The notes: generated by a model not told the origin, from the sequence alone. A stretch of DNA of 64,000 bases from Rufibacter roseus (GCF_001647285.1 NZ_LRML01000005.1:124001-188000); one strand, 5' to 3'; positions 48,154 through 57,251 are shown, numbered from the stretch's first letter. Made by a program: numbers and translations.

Positions 48154-48936
48154 TTAGAAAAGAGAGATTGGCAGTTTTACTTTAGGATTTTGAGGCTCTG
48201 CGCCATTTTGCTGGTTTAATTTGCGGTACAGCAACAGAGAGGCAGATGCGGCACTCAAGACTTTCCGCTGTTCTGAGGTTAATTCATTTTTCAACCACAA
48301 CTTACCCCTCCCGCTAACCTGCACCGCCCCTAACAGCTCAACGCCAGATTTAAATTCATACCCTAAAATTTCTGTAGAAGAGCCCCTATAGCTGTTTTGG
48401 TACTGGTACACGGGCTCCACGCGTATTTGAGTGGCTCCGTTTTGAAGCACCCCTGAAAAATCTTTGAATAAAATGTCGTTGCCGGGGTCTTTAGTGATCA
48501 ATTGCCACGCGCCACTGCTTCCTGCTTGTATGCTGCTTACAAACACCTCACGATTTTCGCCACCTAACTCTATAGAAAATACCTTGCCCAACGGTATAGA
48601 TTGGCTGCTGACGCCGGCTTCTGCGGTCACGTAGGTTTCAAGGCCTGCACTGTCTCGCAACACAAACTCATACCGCTGGCTTTTGCGCGATCCCTCTACC
48701 TGGAAGAAAGAAAACCCGCTGGTTCTGGTCCAGCTGCGGCGTATATTGGTTACAGCATAGGCACCTAACTGAAAATCTTTATTGGGCCGTAGCGCTTTTC
48801 TGCCTACCACCGGAACTTCTGAAGCCGTTTTAGCCAAGGCCGCATCTTGGTGCATGTCAGCCACTTTGCAGCTGCTCAATAACGTGCCGCCTATACTTAC
48901 TGCCAGTAATGCTATGGTTATCTTTTTAAAAAACAT
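48154..48936 (-). CDS. Lipoprotein, tandem paralogue
   Basis: 260 residues with lipobox LLSSC (C23). Alignable along its length with the adjacent downstream gene (shared motifs GAYxVxxxxRxWTR, DPGN, LGYEF and SASLLLY). It has an extra C-terminal tail (GAEPQNPKVKLPISLF) that the paralogue lacks. No enzyme motif or conserved Cys pairs. First gene of the pair; a 170-bp spacer to the divergent antiporter gene holds their promoters. Confidence 0.8.
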   Translation of the reverse strand: MFFKKITIALLAVSIGGTLLSSCKVADMHQDAALAKTASEVPVVGRKALRPNKDFQLGAYAVTNIRRSWTRTSGFSFFQVEGSRKSQRYEFVLRDSAGLETYVTAEAGVSSQSIPLGKVFSIELGGENREVFVSSIQAGSSGAWQLITKDPGNDILFKDFSGVLQNGATQIRVEPVYQYQNSYRGSSTEILGYEFKSGVELLGAVQVSGRGKLWLKNELTSEQRKVLSAASASLLLYRKLNQQNGAEPQNPKVKLPISLF

Positions 48937-49109
48937 CTTTGTAGAAAGGAAAGCTTGCTTATCTTAGTGATGGTGAAAAGACCGCCCACAAAACATTTAC
49001 CCCTATTATCTGCTTATCTTTTTATAAGCAGAATTAAAATACTACACTGGCTCCTCCCATATCTATTACCGGAGAAGTCCGTATTTATCTTGCTACAGAT
49101 AGTTACTGA

Positions 49110-50306
49110 ATGACCTTAGACCCATACACCTTTCTCATAATTCTTAGCAGCCTTATTGTCATGTCATATTTGTTTGACATGGCTGCTAAACGCACCAAAG
49201 TGCCTTCCGTGATTTTCCTGTTGGCAACTGGCATTCTGCTGAAGTCTATTGCCGTCATGTTCAATGTTACCTTACCAGGGTTGCGCAACATCCTGGAACT
49301 CTTCGGAATTATTGGTTTGATCTTGATAGTACTGGAAGGAGCCTTGGATTTGGAGCTCACCAAAGAGAAGCTCCCGCTTATCCGGAAAACACTCATCACC
49401 GCCACGATCACGCTCCTGATCACTGCCGCGCTTATTGCCTGGTTCGTTAATTTCTGGCTACAGGTGCCTTATAAAGTAGCCGTAGTGAACGCAATTCCCC
49501 TAGCTGTGATCAGTAGTGCCATTGCCATACCCAGTGTAACCAACTTGTCTTTGGAAAAACGGGAGTTTATTGTGTATGAAGCCACTTTCTCAGACATAAT
49601 AGGCATTATTGCTTTTAATTTTGCGGTGCAGAACGATACCATTGGTGTGGGGTCTTTCGTGACATTAGGCCTGGACCTAGTCAGCATCTTTATTATTTCT
49701 ATTATCTGCACGCTTATCCTACTGTTCTTTATAGACCGAATCAAGAGCCACATCAAGTTCTTCCTGATTATTGCTATACTGGTACTGCTTTACTCAATAG
49801 GCAAAAAACTGCACCTGTCTTCTTTGCTCATGGTACTATGCTTTGGACTGATGCTGAACAACGCCGTGCTCTTTGTAAAAGACCGCTTAGCCAAAGTACT
49901 CAGCCTCCGGAACCTGGAAGAAGAGCTGATTCATTTAAAGCAGATTAATGGCGAGACCGCGTTTGTAATTAGAACCTTCTTTTTCCTGCTGTTTGGGTTC
50001 TCTATTAACCTGCCTGAACTCGCTTATTTAAACGTGTGGGTTTTAGGTTTCACTATCTTCACCATTACGCTTCTGGTACGGTACCTGTACCTACAGTTTG
50101 CGGCGAAAGTGCCTCTTATTCCAGAATTGTTTATAGCCCCCCGTGGCTTGATTACCATTCTGCTTTTCTACAGTATTCCACAGAAATACCAGATCATTGA
50201 CATGAACGAGAGCGTGCTCTTCTTTGTGGTACTGCTCACCGCATTGCTCATGATGATCGGCTTGCTGCTTACCCGTAAACAGGTTGACGACATTCCGAAT
50301 TACTGA
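49110..50306 (+). CDS. Cation:proton antiporter (CPA family)
   Basis: 398 residues, almost wholly hydrophobic with about 11-12 membrane helices starting YTFLIILSSLIVMSYLFDMAAKRTKVPSVIFLLATGILL. The N-terminal FDMAAKRTKVPSVIFLLATGILL segment and the mid-protein AVISSAIAIPSVTNLSLEKREFIVYEATFSDIIGI (helices 5-6, with the Ser-Asp expected to carry the exchanged ion) fit CPA-type Na+/H+ or K+/H+ exchangers. The KefC/TrkA-N regulatory domain of larger relatives is absent. Inner-membrane pH or sodium homeostasis is the likely role; ion unknown. Confidence 0.9.
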   Translation: MTLDPYTFLIILSSLIVMSYLFDMAAKRTKVPSVIFLLATGILLKSIAVMFNVTLPGLRNILELFGIIGLILIVLEGALDLELTKEKLPLIRKTLITATITLLITAALIAWFVNFWLQVPYKVAVVNAIPLAVISSAIAIPSVTNLSLEKREFIVYEATFSDIIGIIAFNFAVQNDTIGVGSFVTLGLDLVSIFIISIICTLILLFFIDRIKSHIKFFLIIAILVLLYSIGKKLHLSSLLMVLCFGLMLNNAVLFVKDRLAKVLSLRNLEEELIHLKQINGETAFVIRTFFFLLFGFSINLPELAYLNVWVLGFTIFTITLLVRYLYLQFAAKVPLIPELFIAPRGLITILLFYSIPQKYQIIDMNESVLFFVVLLTALLMMIGLLLTRKQVDDIPNY

Positions 50307-50326
50307 TAAAAATATGTGCTATTAGT

Positions 50327-50377
50327 TCATTTAAAAGAGAAACGCACGTGATCACGTGGCGTTTCTCTTTTAAATGA
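50327..50377. terminator. Terminator of the antiporter gene
   Basis: About 25-bp stem (50327-50351 with 50352-50377) with one bulged base and hardly any loop; T-rich flank. Confidence 0.88.
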
Positions 50378-50471
50378 GGATAATACTTCTGTCTACAAAC
50401 GGCACTGCCTTTCTCTTTGCAACTTATTTTAGTACCTTGATGATATAACTGCTTTATTGAAGCTCTTTGCC

Positions 50472-50996
50472 ATGAAAAAGTTCTCCTGTATTCTTTCCCT
50501 GTGTATAATTACCTGCATGAATGTAGTGAGTCAAACTTTACCTAACATAGGCATGGTTATCCCGAGACCTTACCATGTTGGTATTTTAGCAGTCAGCACG
50601 CGCTCACAGGCTCCCTTGCTGCTTCTTGAAAACCAAGAAACCTCTTTTAATTCTCTTATTGTGGATCAGGAGGACATTTTGGTCAAGAAAACGTATACAG
50701 ACTCTTTGTTACTGGTGTCTTTAGGGGAGAAAGCGAAACACGGCGTTGTAGTTGCCGAATTAAAAAGCAAGCGCCCTCTCTTCCGGTTAGAGCATGTGCT
50801 GGACTATTATAAAGTTTCTGCCGAAAAACGGCAATTGAGAGTGTTAGTAAACAACAAACTAGTAGATCCTAAACTGCTGCTAGCAGACATAACCAGAATA
50901 GCCAAAGTGGAAGTGGTGATACAGGACAAGCACAGCCCCATCCGCTACAGCTGGAATGAAAACGAAGAGTTCCTGAATATTGTGACGGTTAAGTAA
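50472..50996 (+). CDS. Exported hypothetical protein (174 aa)
   Basis: ATG at 50472 preferred over a TTG at 50457; it gives MKKFSCILSLCIITCMNVVSQ, a signal peptide. The mature region alternates short strands and helices (KKTYTDSLLLVSLGEKAKHGVVVAELK, RLEHVLDYYKVSAEKRQLRVLVNNKLV, ITRIAKVEVVIQ). It loosely resembles the plug-like or secretin-like small domains that carry TonB-dependent receptors, but I do not claim that family. No Cys pairs in the mature part. Isolated gene. Confidence 0.65.
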   Translation: MKKFSCILSLCIITCMNVVSQTLPNIGMVIPRPYHVGILAVSTRSQAPLLLLENQETSFNSLIVDQEDILVKKTYTDSLLLVSLGEKAKHGVVVAELKSKRPLFRLEHVLDYYKVSAEKRQLRVLVNNKLVDPKLLLADITRIAKVEVVIQDKHSPIRYSWNENEEFLNIVTVK

Positions 50997-51152
50997 GACA
51001 AACAGTAAATACCTTGAGTAGGGTAATATATTGGACAACTACAGCCCTATTAATAAAAGCTACAGAGGTAATAAGAAACTCTTTGAAAAATATTTTGTGT
51101 TGATATTCACAAATCCTTACTATTTATTCCACAATAGCCCGCCTTTGTTTAG

Positions 51153-51668
51153 ATGAAAAAGCATATTTTATTGCTTAGCTTTTTCATAAGCTTATTGTTT
51201 TACAATCAAGCATTTGCAAGAGAGAAGGAAAGTAACTATTCCAGTGATAGTACGCTTATTTTACAAGAGGGATTAAAAATTGCTCTTTCTGATACTACAT
51301 TCATTTCAATAGGCTCACTAACTACTTCTGTTAAACATAACAAACTTCTTCTTTTAGACTCAGTTCTATTAGTTTTACACGAGATTAGTAAGAAGAATTT
51401 ACCAAAACTAAATAAGTTAAAATTTAAAGTTATCACAGAAGAATATGCTTGCAATTTAGCAAGCCAAGCCTCATCCTTAATGGTGTTGGAGATGGAAATA
51501 CTTTCTATGACAGATGAAAAAGCCAGACTTAGAATTAAGAGAACCTGCGTAAGTTGGATTGATAATGAATGTAGGCTTAACTTTATGTGCGGGGCAGGAC
51601 TGGGAATAGAATTAAATAAGAAGAATGATAATTGGGTTGGTGAAATTAAATCAAGCTGGGCCTATTAA
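51153..51668 (+). CDS. Exported hypothetical protein in an AT-rich patch (171 aa)
   Basis: Signal peptide MKKHILLLSFFISLLFYNQAFA, then a ~150-residue periplasmic or secreted domain with LILQEGLKIALSDTTFISIGSL, SQASSLMVLEMEILSM and two Cys (NLASQ region ~C107 and RTCVSW, NECRLNFMCG) that could form disulfides. Function unknown. Codon and base use are more AT-rich than neighbouring genes, as is the 155-bp spacer before it, which suggests recent arrival. No mobility gene adjoins it. Confidence 0.65.
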   Translation: MKKHILLLSFFISLLFYNQAFAREKESNYSSDSTLILQEGLKIALSDTTFISIGSLTTSVKHNKLLLLDSVLLVLHEISKKNLPKLNKLKFKVITEEYACNLASQASSLMVLEMEILSMTDEKARLRIKRTCVSWIDNECRLNFMCGAGLGIELNKKNDNWVGEIKSSWAY

Positions 51669-51749
51669 ATTATCAGCAGCACTATCATTAAAGGGCCACC
51701 TTAGTAACAACCTTGAATTATACTAATGCTGGAAAAATTAGAAGCGCCT

Positions 51750-51785
51750 GTTTTGGGCCTGTTTTCAAAAAAACGAGCCTAAAAC
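51750..51785. repeat. 36-nt intergenic palindrome, copy 21
   Basis: CCTGTTTTGGG/CCTAAAACAGG (51747-51788) with one G-T wobble at the variable pair. 12 bp beyond the sdaAA stop. Confidence 0.85.
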
Positions 51786-51797
51786 AGGTATTTCTCA

Positions 51798-52703
51798 TTA
51801 CACATCCTCTTCATCAGGCAGAATTTCTACGTCCTGCACCAGCACCATTTTCTCTATTTCGCGACCTTTGGGGGTATTGGCCAAACCACCCAAGGCAGTT
51901 TCTTTGTACTTGGTTTCCATGCTTTGCCCTACCTCGCCCAAAGCCATCACGCATTGGTCAACTGGAATAACCGGGTTTACACCGGCTATGGCAATTTGAG
52001 CACTAGAGAACGCAATGGCTGCTGCACTGGCATTCCGGACAATGCAAGGCACCTCTACCAGCCCCGCCACCGGATCACAAATGAGACCCAGCATACATTG
52101 TATGGTAATGGCTACCGCTGCAAATGTCTGCTCTACGTTTCCGCCTAGGCAATACACAATGGCCCCTGCGCCCATGGCTGCCGCACTGCCTGTTTCAGCC
52201 TGACACCCACCTACAGCACCTGCCAGCGAGGCATTTTGTTCAATGATTAACGCTATACCAGCCGCCACTAGTAAACCCTCATGTATTTTGCGGTCATCTA
52301 GCCCATGCTGGTCTTGCAAAGTGGTGAGCACGCCCGGAAGAATGCCCGAAGCCCCAGCGGTAGGCGCCGCTACCACCCTGCCCATACACGAGTTTACTTC
52401 CTTGGCTCCTAAAGCCCGGCTAATCAGCAACTGAAATTCAGGCGACAACACCGTTACAGGAGCTGCAGCCACTTTTTTAGCACCGTTGTTCACCATACCT
52501 GAGCGGGAAGTCATGTCTTGGCTGAGGCCGGTTTTCACGGCATCACGCATGACATCATAGGCTCGGGCTAAGCCTTCCCATATTTCATCTTCTGAGCGGC
52601 CTTTCTGCTCTATCTCGTACCCCAGTACCGGTACGTACAGCGGTTCACCAGTAGATTGGCAATGTTTCTCCCAGCTCGCAAAATCATTAAAAAGTAAGGC
52701 CAT
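51798..52703 (-). CDS. sdaAA: L-serine dehydratase, iron-sulfur-dependent, alpha subunit
   Basis: 301 residues, size of the separate alpha subunit of the type 2 enzyme. Cluster-binding Cys candidates are in EVNSCMGRVVAAPTAGASGILPG, GAVGGCQAETGSAAAMGAGA and LGLICDPVAGLVEVPC, in family order. It deaminates serine to pyruvate and ammonia. The beta subunit gene is not next to it. Divergent from a Crp-type regulator; no functional link is shown. Its activity opposes the serine-making genes ~10 kb upstream. Confidence 0.93.
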   Translation of the reverse strand: MALLFNDFASWEKHCQSTGEPLYVPVLGYEIEQKGRSEDEIWEGLARAYDVMRDAVKTGLSQDMTSRSGMVNNGAKKVAAAPVTVLSPEFQLLISRALGAKEVNSCMGRVVAAPTAGASGILPGVLTTLQDQHGLDDRKIHEGLLVAAGIALIIEQNASLAGAVGGCQAETGSAAAMGAGAIVYCLGGNVEQTFAAVAITIQCMLGLICDPVAGLVEVPCIVRNASAAAIAFSSAQIAIAGVNPVIPVDQCVMALGEVGQSMETKYKETALGGLANTPKGREIEKMVLVQDVEILPDEEDV

Positions 52704-52870
52704 ATTTAAATTCTGATTTCAAAATGTAAGACAAAAAGCGTCATCAGCTTTTCAAGGCACAACTGCTTGCACAAGCGCAATTGACTTTTAAATTTACAGA
52801 AAAGATAAGTGATTCTGACGTTCCGCCCGCAAGTACCAAAGGCACAAAACTTTTACTTAGTTCCGAATCC

Positions 52871-52906
52871 GTTTTTCTTCTATTTTTCTGAAAACAGCCT
52901 TAAAAC
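52871..52906. repeat. 36-nt intergenic palindrome, copy 22 (divergent spacer)
   Basis: Degenerate copy (GTTTTTCTTC against GCCTTAAAAC), conserved length. Ends 10 bp before the ATG of the regulator gene and lies between divergent genes. Confidence 0.5.
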
Positions 52907-52915
52907 ACCTTTCTC

Positions 52916-53467
52916 ATGCTGGCCTCGCTGCTGAAACAGATTCCTTATTTTTCAGAAGATGACATTGCCGCCTTTGAGCCGCTCTGGAGAAAACGTGTCA
53001 CCCTTAACCGCGGCGATTTCCTGATCAGGGAAGGGCAGGTGGAGCAGCATCTGTACTTTGTTTTGAGCGGCGCGCTTTGGCTCTACTACCCGGCGCAAGA
53101 TGAAAATATCTGTGTCGGTTTTTCTTACCCCAATACGTTGGTGACAGCTTTTCCATCACTAGTGAGTCAGCAGCCTTCAACATACTGTATTCAGGCTCTC
53201 CGGAAAAGTGAGTTGTTGGCCATCTCAAAATCTGATTTTGAGGAGATTCAGGAAAAACGGCCGATATTCAGCAGGTTCTGGCGCCAGGAACTGGAAAAAG
53301 CCTTGGTGGGCAAGATGGAGCGGGAAATTGACTTACAACTCCTGAACCCCGAGCAACGCCTACAGCGCCTGCTCAACCGAAGCCCCCATATTTTTCAGTT
53401 GGTACCCCGCAAGTATATTGCCTCTTACCTGCGCATGACTCCTGAGACGCTGAGCCGCATCATGTAA
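52916..53467 (+). CDS. Crp/Fnr-family transcriptional regulator
   Basis: 183 residues. Cyclic-nucleotide-binding-like beta-barrel ~20-115 (LNRGDFLIREGQVEQHLYFVLSGALWLYY), without the RSA-type phosphate cassette needed for cAMP. The C-terminal part (EQRLQRLLNRSPHIFQLVPRKYIASYLRMTPETLSRIM) carries the recognition helix of the short Bacteroidota group. These are usually paired with enzymes or efflux genes they control; the next gene is a DinB protein 69 bp downstream, probably its target or partner. Confidence 0.88.
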   Translation: MLASLLKQIPYFSEDDIAAFEPLWRKRVTLNRGDFLIREGQVEQHLYFVLSGALWLYYPAQDENICVGFSYPNTLVTAFPSLVSQQPSTYCIQALRKSELLAISKSDFEEIQEKRPIFSRFWRQELEKALVGKMEREIDLQLLNPEQRLQRLLNRSPHIFQLVPRKYIASYLRMTPETLSRIM

Positions 53468-53536
53468 ATCTTGATTCTGGTCAAGGTTCGGTTTTGCCAC
53501 GGCCTCTACCTTTGCCAAAAAGAAACAGAAAAAGCC

Positions 53537-54106
53537 ATGAACACTACCTCTCTTCTCGCTCAGCTACAGACTCAGGTGCAGCAACTGAAAGCCTCCGTCA
53601 CGTCAGAATTTCTGCCGTTGGAAATCGCTACCTTAAATTTCAAGCCCCACGCCACGAGCTGGAGCATTCTGGAATGCCTGGAGCACCTAAACCGCTACAG
53701 CCGTTTTTACTTGCCGCATTTTGCGAAGGCTCTTGCCGCCGCCCCCACCTTGGCCCTTCCGCAACCGGTCCGTTACTCTTGGCTAGGGAAAAAATCTTTA
53801 GACATGGTAAACCCAGGCAACGTGAAAAAGCATAAGACCCTGAAGCACATGAACCCGCACAACAGCCAGTTGACTGCCGCCGTGCTAGATGAGTTTTTAC
53901 AGCACCAAGACACACTGCTCAAGTTGCTGGAAAAAGCCACCAAAGCCGATGTGAACAAGAAAACCATTCCGGTGGAATTTTTCCGCCTGCTGAAAATGCG
54001 CACGCTGGAAGCCTTTGAGTTTCTGGTTATGCACCAGCAACGGCACGTGCAGCAGGCGCAAAGGGTACAAGCACAGTCAAAGCAGCCTATTAGTTTGGTC
54101 GTGTAA
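53537..54106 (+). CDS. DinB-family protein
   Basis: ATG at 53537; the frame to 53471 only adds upstream leader. 189 residues, four-helix bundle. Metal-ligand His candidates of the DinB superfamily are in LECLEHLNRYSRFYLPHF (~50) and VMHQQRHVQQAQR near the end. Related proteins use bacillithiol or similar thiols as transferases, which agrees with ytxJ elsewhere in the window, but thiol use here is inferred. Downstream of a Crp-type regulator on the same strand. Confidence 0.85.
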   Translation: MNTTSLLAQLQTQVQQLKASVTSEFLPLEIATLNFKPHATSWSILECLEHLNRYSRFYLPHFAKALAAAPTLALPQPVRYSWLGKKSLDMVNPGNVKKHKTLKHMNPHNSQLTAAVLDEFLQHQDTLLKLLEKATKADVNKKTIPVEFFRLLKMRTLEAFEFLVMHQQRHVQQAQRVQAQSKQPISLVV

Positions 54107-54237
54107 GGTTAATCTATTCAATTATCCGGCCCTTGTTTAAAAAGTTTAAACCTCCTTCTCGCAGGTTCAAATAAAGAACTGAGCCCGAGGAAAGAAGGTT
54201 TAAAATTCACTACAAACTAGCAGAATCCAGGGGGAGA

Positions 54238-55056
54238 TTAATCGCAGATATAGCTGTAATTGTGCGTAACAGATTGATTACCGCTGGTACGGATTGCTTC
54301 AGTTGGTACGCCTTGCGCATTGTAAGTATAAGCTACAGTGTAACTGTCTACCACTGCACCCGTTGATCGTCTTACAATTTTGTAGCTTGTAACATTTCCG
54401 GCATGCCAATTAGGGGCGGGGGCGTAAATCATGGTTCTATAATATTGGTTCAGCGGAGAGGCCGGAAGCAAGTTCTTTTTACCATCATATGCAATAGTAA
54501 TGTCTTCTACAAAAAACGGAGGCGAGTTAGGCACTGATCCATCATACGCATAGGTAGTCTTCTCAATATGTGTGTTTACGCCATTAGTGTAGTCAAATTT
54601 AAACCGATATGGTATAGCCGTAGGCTCAGTTGCAGGGTGCACAGTAGTCTCTATTAATTGACCGGCACTGTTGTAGGTATGCAGATACACCTCAGATTCT
54701 CTGCGGTCTGGCAAGCGTGGTATACTTCTAGTTTGCTTTATAAGTTGACCTTGCGCATTGTATTCGTATTCATACAAATAGGTACCATCATTCGCGCTGC
54801 TAAGTTGCCCTTGCTCATTGTAGGTAAATTGTGTTATCCAGTTCACTGTATCACCAGTAATCTTGATCTTTACTAACTGATTCTGCTCATTGTATTCATA
54901 TTGGGTGGCAAGCGGCGAGAAATGACCGCCTACAGCCACTGAAGAACTTATCCGGCAGTCGGCAAGTGGTTGGGGGTCTTCTTCATCTGTCTCCTTTTCA
55001 AAACAACTTACCAACACAACCGAACAGATCAATGGATAAAGTAATTTCCTAAACAT
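54238..55056 (-). CDS. Lipoprotein with YD/RHS-like repeats
   Basis: 272 residues. Lipobox VVLVSC (C18). At least four YxYNxxGQL repeats are visible (QYEYNEQNQLVKIK, QFTYNEQGQLSSA, EYEYNAQGQLIKQ, LHTYNSAGQLIET), then a longer C-terminal part ending with TYNAQGVPTEAIR and YSYICD. Similar short YD-repeat lipoproteins are common in Bacteroidota and bind carbohydrate or simply form a beta-sheet surface; this lacks the toxin domain and size of true RHS proteins. Monocistronic; AT-rich hairpin downstream of its neighbour. Confidence 0.8.
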   Translation of the reverse strand: MFRKLLYPLICSVVLVSCFEKETDEEDPQPLADCRISSSVAVGGHFSPLATQYEYNEQNQLVKIKITGDTVNWITQFTYNEQGQLSSANDGTYLYEYEYNAQGQLIKQTRSIPRLPDRRESEVYLHTYNSAGQLIETTVHPATEPTAIPYRFKFDYTNGVNTHIEKTTYAYDGSVPNSPPFFVEDITIAYDGKKNLLPASPLNQYYRTMIYAPAPNWHAGNVTSYKIVRRSTGAVVDSYTVAYTYNAQGVPTEAIRTSGNQSVTHNYSYICD

Positions 55057-55108
55057 GTTATTGAATAAATTATAGGATAATGACAGATTATATACTGTAA
55101 GTATACTA

Positions 55109-55157
55109 TTTATTTCAATTAAAGTATCTGTTTATCAGCTACTTTAATTGAAATAAA
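55109..55157. terminator. AT-rich 18-bp hairpin
   Basis: TTTATTTCAATTAAAGTA pairs perfectly with 55140-55157 around a 13-nt loop, 21 bp after the minus-strand thioredoxin/NHL gene. Lacks a GC core, so it is a weak terminator candidate. Confidence 0.4.
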
Positions 55158-55178
55158 ACCAAAAACGCAAAGAGCCTT

Positions 55179-56603
55179 TTAGGACAAAGAAAGATGCACA
55201 TCAATTATTTCACGCTCCCCCGTCTCAAGGTTCACCTTCCAAAGTTCGTGGGCGTTGGTGTTGGTAATCCAGAGAGAGCCTTGGTGGAATAATACATCAT
55301 TAGGCTCATCCAGACCAGCCACAACCGTTTTAATTTGCTCTTTCTGCAGGTCAAGGACTTTTACTTTGCCGTTGTAGGTGTCTGCCAGATAAAGTTTCTT
55401 AGCGTGGTGTGTTATTCCTATACAGTGTTGTAGGTAAGCATCATAAAAATCACCGTCCTCATCTCCGAACTCAAACAGGCCACGGCCAATGAGGGTGGTG
55501 ACAGTGCCTTGCTCCAGATTGACAGCACGCACGGCACTGGCTTCAGGATCAGCTACGTACAGGGTGCGGTCTAATATAGTGAGGCCGCTGGGCTGGTTAA
55601 AAGCTGCTTCGCGCAGAATACCATCGGCCAGGGCTTCGCGACCAGTGCCGGCAAAGCGGTATACTTTTTCTGTCTCAAGGTTCATGCAGAGCAATTGGTG
55701 ATTGCCGGCACTGGCTATGTATAGATGGTCACCGTCCAGACATAAATCCCAGGGGCTGTTGGGGTGTACCGGTTCGTCTAGCTGATCAAAGAAAAAATAA
55801 TAACTCACCTCACCCGTTCCGGCGGCAGTGGTCACTTCTCTAGTGGCTAAGTTTACCTTTCGGATGGCGTGGTTACCGGCATCAGCTATGTATAAAAAAT
55901 CATTGTATATGGCCAAACCGTGTGGTTCACTGAAGCGAGCCTCAGCATTGTTCCCGTTCTCAAAGCCTTGTATTCCGCTGCCAATCACTTCCAGCACCTG
56001 TCCGTTTGTGTTCAGCTTCAGTATTCTGTTGTGGCCGCTATCTGAGACATAAAGATCTCCAGATTCATCGGCTATCAACTTTGAGGGGAAGCGCAGAAAA
56101 CGGGAATTTGCCTTTTCTCTTTTGAACGGAAAAGGGGTACGGTCTATCTTGTCCCCGAATGATTGAATGAGCTCTTCAATGTGTGGCTTGATGATGTCAT
56201 AGATTCCTTCGCCAGGCTTTTGCCCCACAATTTTGCCGTTGGGGTCTATAAGGGCCACGGTAGGCCAGGCGCTCACGGCGTACTGCTTCCAGACTTCAAA
56301 ATCGGCATCATTCACTACAGGATGCTCAATCCCGAACTTCAGAATAGCCTGCCGAATTGCGTTCAGACGCTTCTCGGCGTCAAACTTACCAGAGTGCACG
56401 CCAATCACCACCAGTTCCTGCGGGTATTCCTTTTCAAGCTGCTTCAGGTCGGGCAGCAGGTGCTGGCAGTTGATACAGCCGAAGGTCCAGAAATCGAGCA
56501 GCACAATTTTGCCCCTGAAGTCTTTTAAAGAATAGGCCCGGTCGGTGTTGAGCCAGCCGTGGCGGGTGTTTATTTCTGGGGCATTAACGCGTCCGGTGAG
56601 CAT
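55179..56603 (-). CDS. Thioredoxin-like protein with NHL repeats (NHLRC2-like)
   Basis: 474 residues. Thioredoxin-like domain ~10-150 with C43 and C46 in WTFGCINCQHLLPDL, and the ALIDPNGKIVG strand. From ~170, at least five NHL-type beta-propeller blades (LYVSDSGHNRILKLN, LYIADAGNHAIRKVNLATREVTTAAGTG, LYIASAGNHQLLCMNLETEKVYRFAGTG, LYVADPEASAVRAVNLEQGTVTTLIGRG, LYLADTYNGKVKVLDL). This order matches human NHLRC2 and bacterial relatives; exact function unclear. No signal peptide, so probably cytoplasmic. Confidence 0.88.
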   Translation of the reverse strand: MLTGRVNAPEINTRHGWLNTDRAYSLKDFRGKIVLLDFWTFGCINCQHLLPDLKQLEKEYPQELVVIGVHSGKFDAEKRLNAIRQAILKFGIEHPVVNDADFEVWKQYAVSAWPTVALIDPNGKIVGQKPGEGIYDIIKPHIEELIQSFGDKIDRTPFPFKREKANSRFLRFPSKLIADESGDLYVSDSGHNRILKLNTNGQVLEVIGSGIQGFENGNNAEARFSEPHGLAIYNDFLYIADAGNHAIRKVNLATREVTTAAGTGEVSYYFFFDQLDEPVHPNSPWDLCLDGDHLYIASAGNHQLLCMNLETEKVYRFAGTGREALADGILREAAFNQPSGLTILDRTLYVADPEASAVRAVNLEQGTVTTLIGRGLFEFGDEDGDFYDAYLQHCIGITHHAKKLYLADTYNGKVKVLDLQKEQIKTVVAGLDEPNDVLFHQGSLWITNTNAHELWKVNLETGEREIIDVHLSLS

Positions 56604-56699
56604 AGTTTATAGTAGAAGCTTACCTAAGTGAACCCTGCTGCTGCTAAAAAGTTACGCCTCCGCGGGTAGCTCGCTTGCCCCAAGTCCGGCAGAAAACCT

Positions 56700-56707
56700 T
56701 ATTTTTG
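56700..56707 (+). promoter_or_regulatory. Candidate -7 element
   Basis: TATTTTTG, 82 nt before the next ATG; TTG lies 22 nt upstream (56675-56677), close to consensus spacing. Confidence 0.35.
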
Positions 56708-56789
56708 CTTGTACCTAAATGGCTACAACACAGTCTAAAGAAGCTTACTTAAGAAGGAACGTTGGTTTCTAAACTCAATATACAGACGC

Positions 56790-57251
56790 ATGAATAAGAT
56801 ATTAGATTTTGTAGCGCTTCTCTTTGACATCAGGACAAACCGAAATTCAGAAGGAAATTCTTACCGGCCTCGGCTTTGGCTTCCTGTTTTGCTGCATTAC
56901 CTGAAGCTGGCAGTAATCATATTTGCGGGATCAATAGTGTTGCTCCTCATCATCAGCTTGTTGACAAAAACGTACTTTAAAGAGCGCAACACCCATCGGC
57001 AACTGGAAAAACTAAGTACCCAGCTTGTACAATACCAGCAGAAGCACAAGACGCTACCCATCACTTTAGAAAATTTTATAGCCAACGACCCGCTGAAAAG
57101 AGACATGACCATTGACAGCTGGGGGAATGGGATAAATTACACACCTAACCACACCGGACGAAGCTTTACCCTCACCTCACCGGGACCAGACCGGAAACTT
57201 CATACAGAAGATGATCTACAGGTACAATCAGCCAATAGGTCTGCTCTTTAG
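56790..57251 (+). CDS. Membrane protein with type II pseudopilin-like C-terminus
   Basis: 153 residues. A cytoplasmic ~35-residue lead, one strong TM helix (LKLAVIIFAGSIVLLLIISLL) and a periplasmic part with LEKLSTQLVQYQQKHKTLPITLENFI, then DSWGNGINYTPNHTGRSFTLTSPGPDRKLHTEDDL. The DPWGN-x-Y and SxGPDxxxxTxDD endings are those of GspG-type pseudopilins. It has no prepilin cleavage site, and no other pilus or type II genes are near. A stand-alone sensor or structural protein that borrowed the fold is my inference. Confidence 0.7.
   Translation: MNKILDFVALLFDIRTNRNSEGNSYRPRLWLPVLLHYLKLAVIIFAGSIVLLLIISLLTKTYFKERNTHRQLEKLSTQLVQYQQKHKTLPITLENFIANDPLKRDMTIDSWGNGINYTPNHTGRSFTLTSPGPDRKLHTEDDLQVQSANRSAL

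Noticed and set aside
54238-55056. RHS toxin or contact-dependent polymorphic toxin
   Set aside because: Only a few YD-like repeats, 272 residues, a lipobox and no C-terminal toxin or immunity gene.
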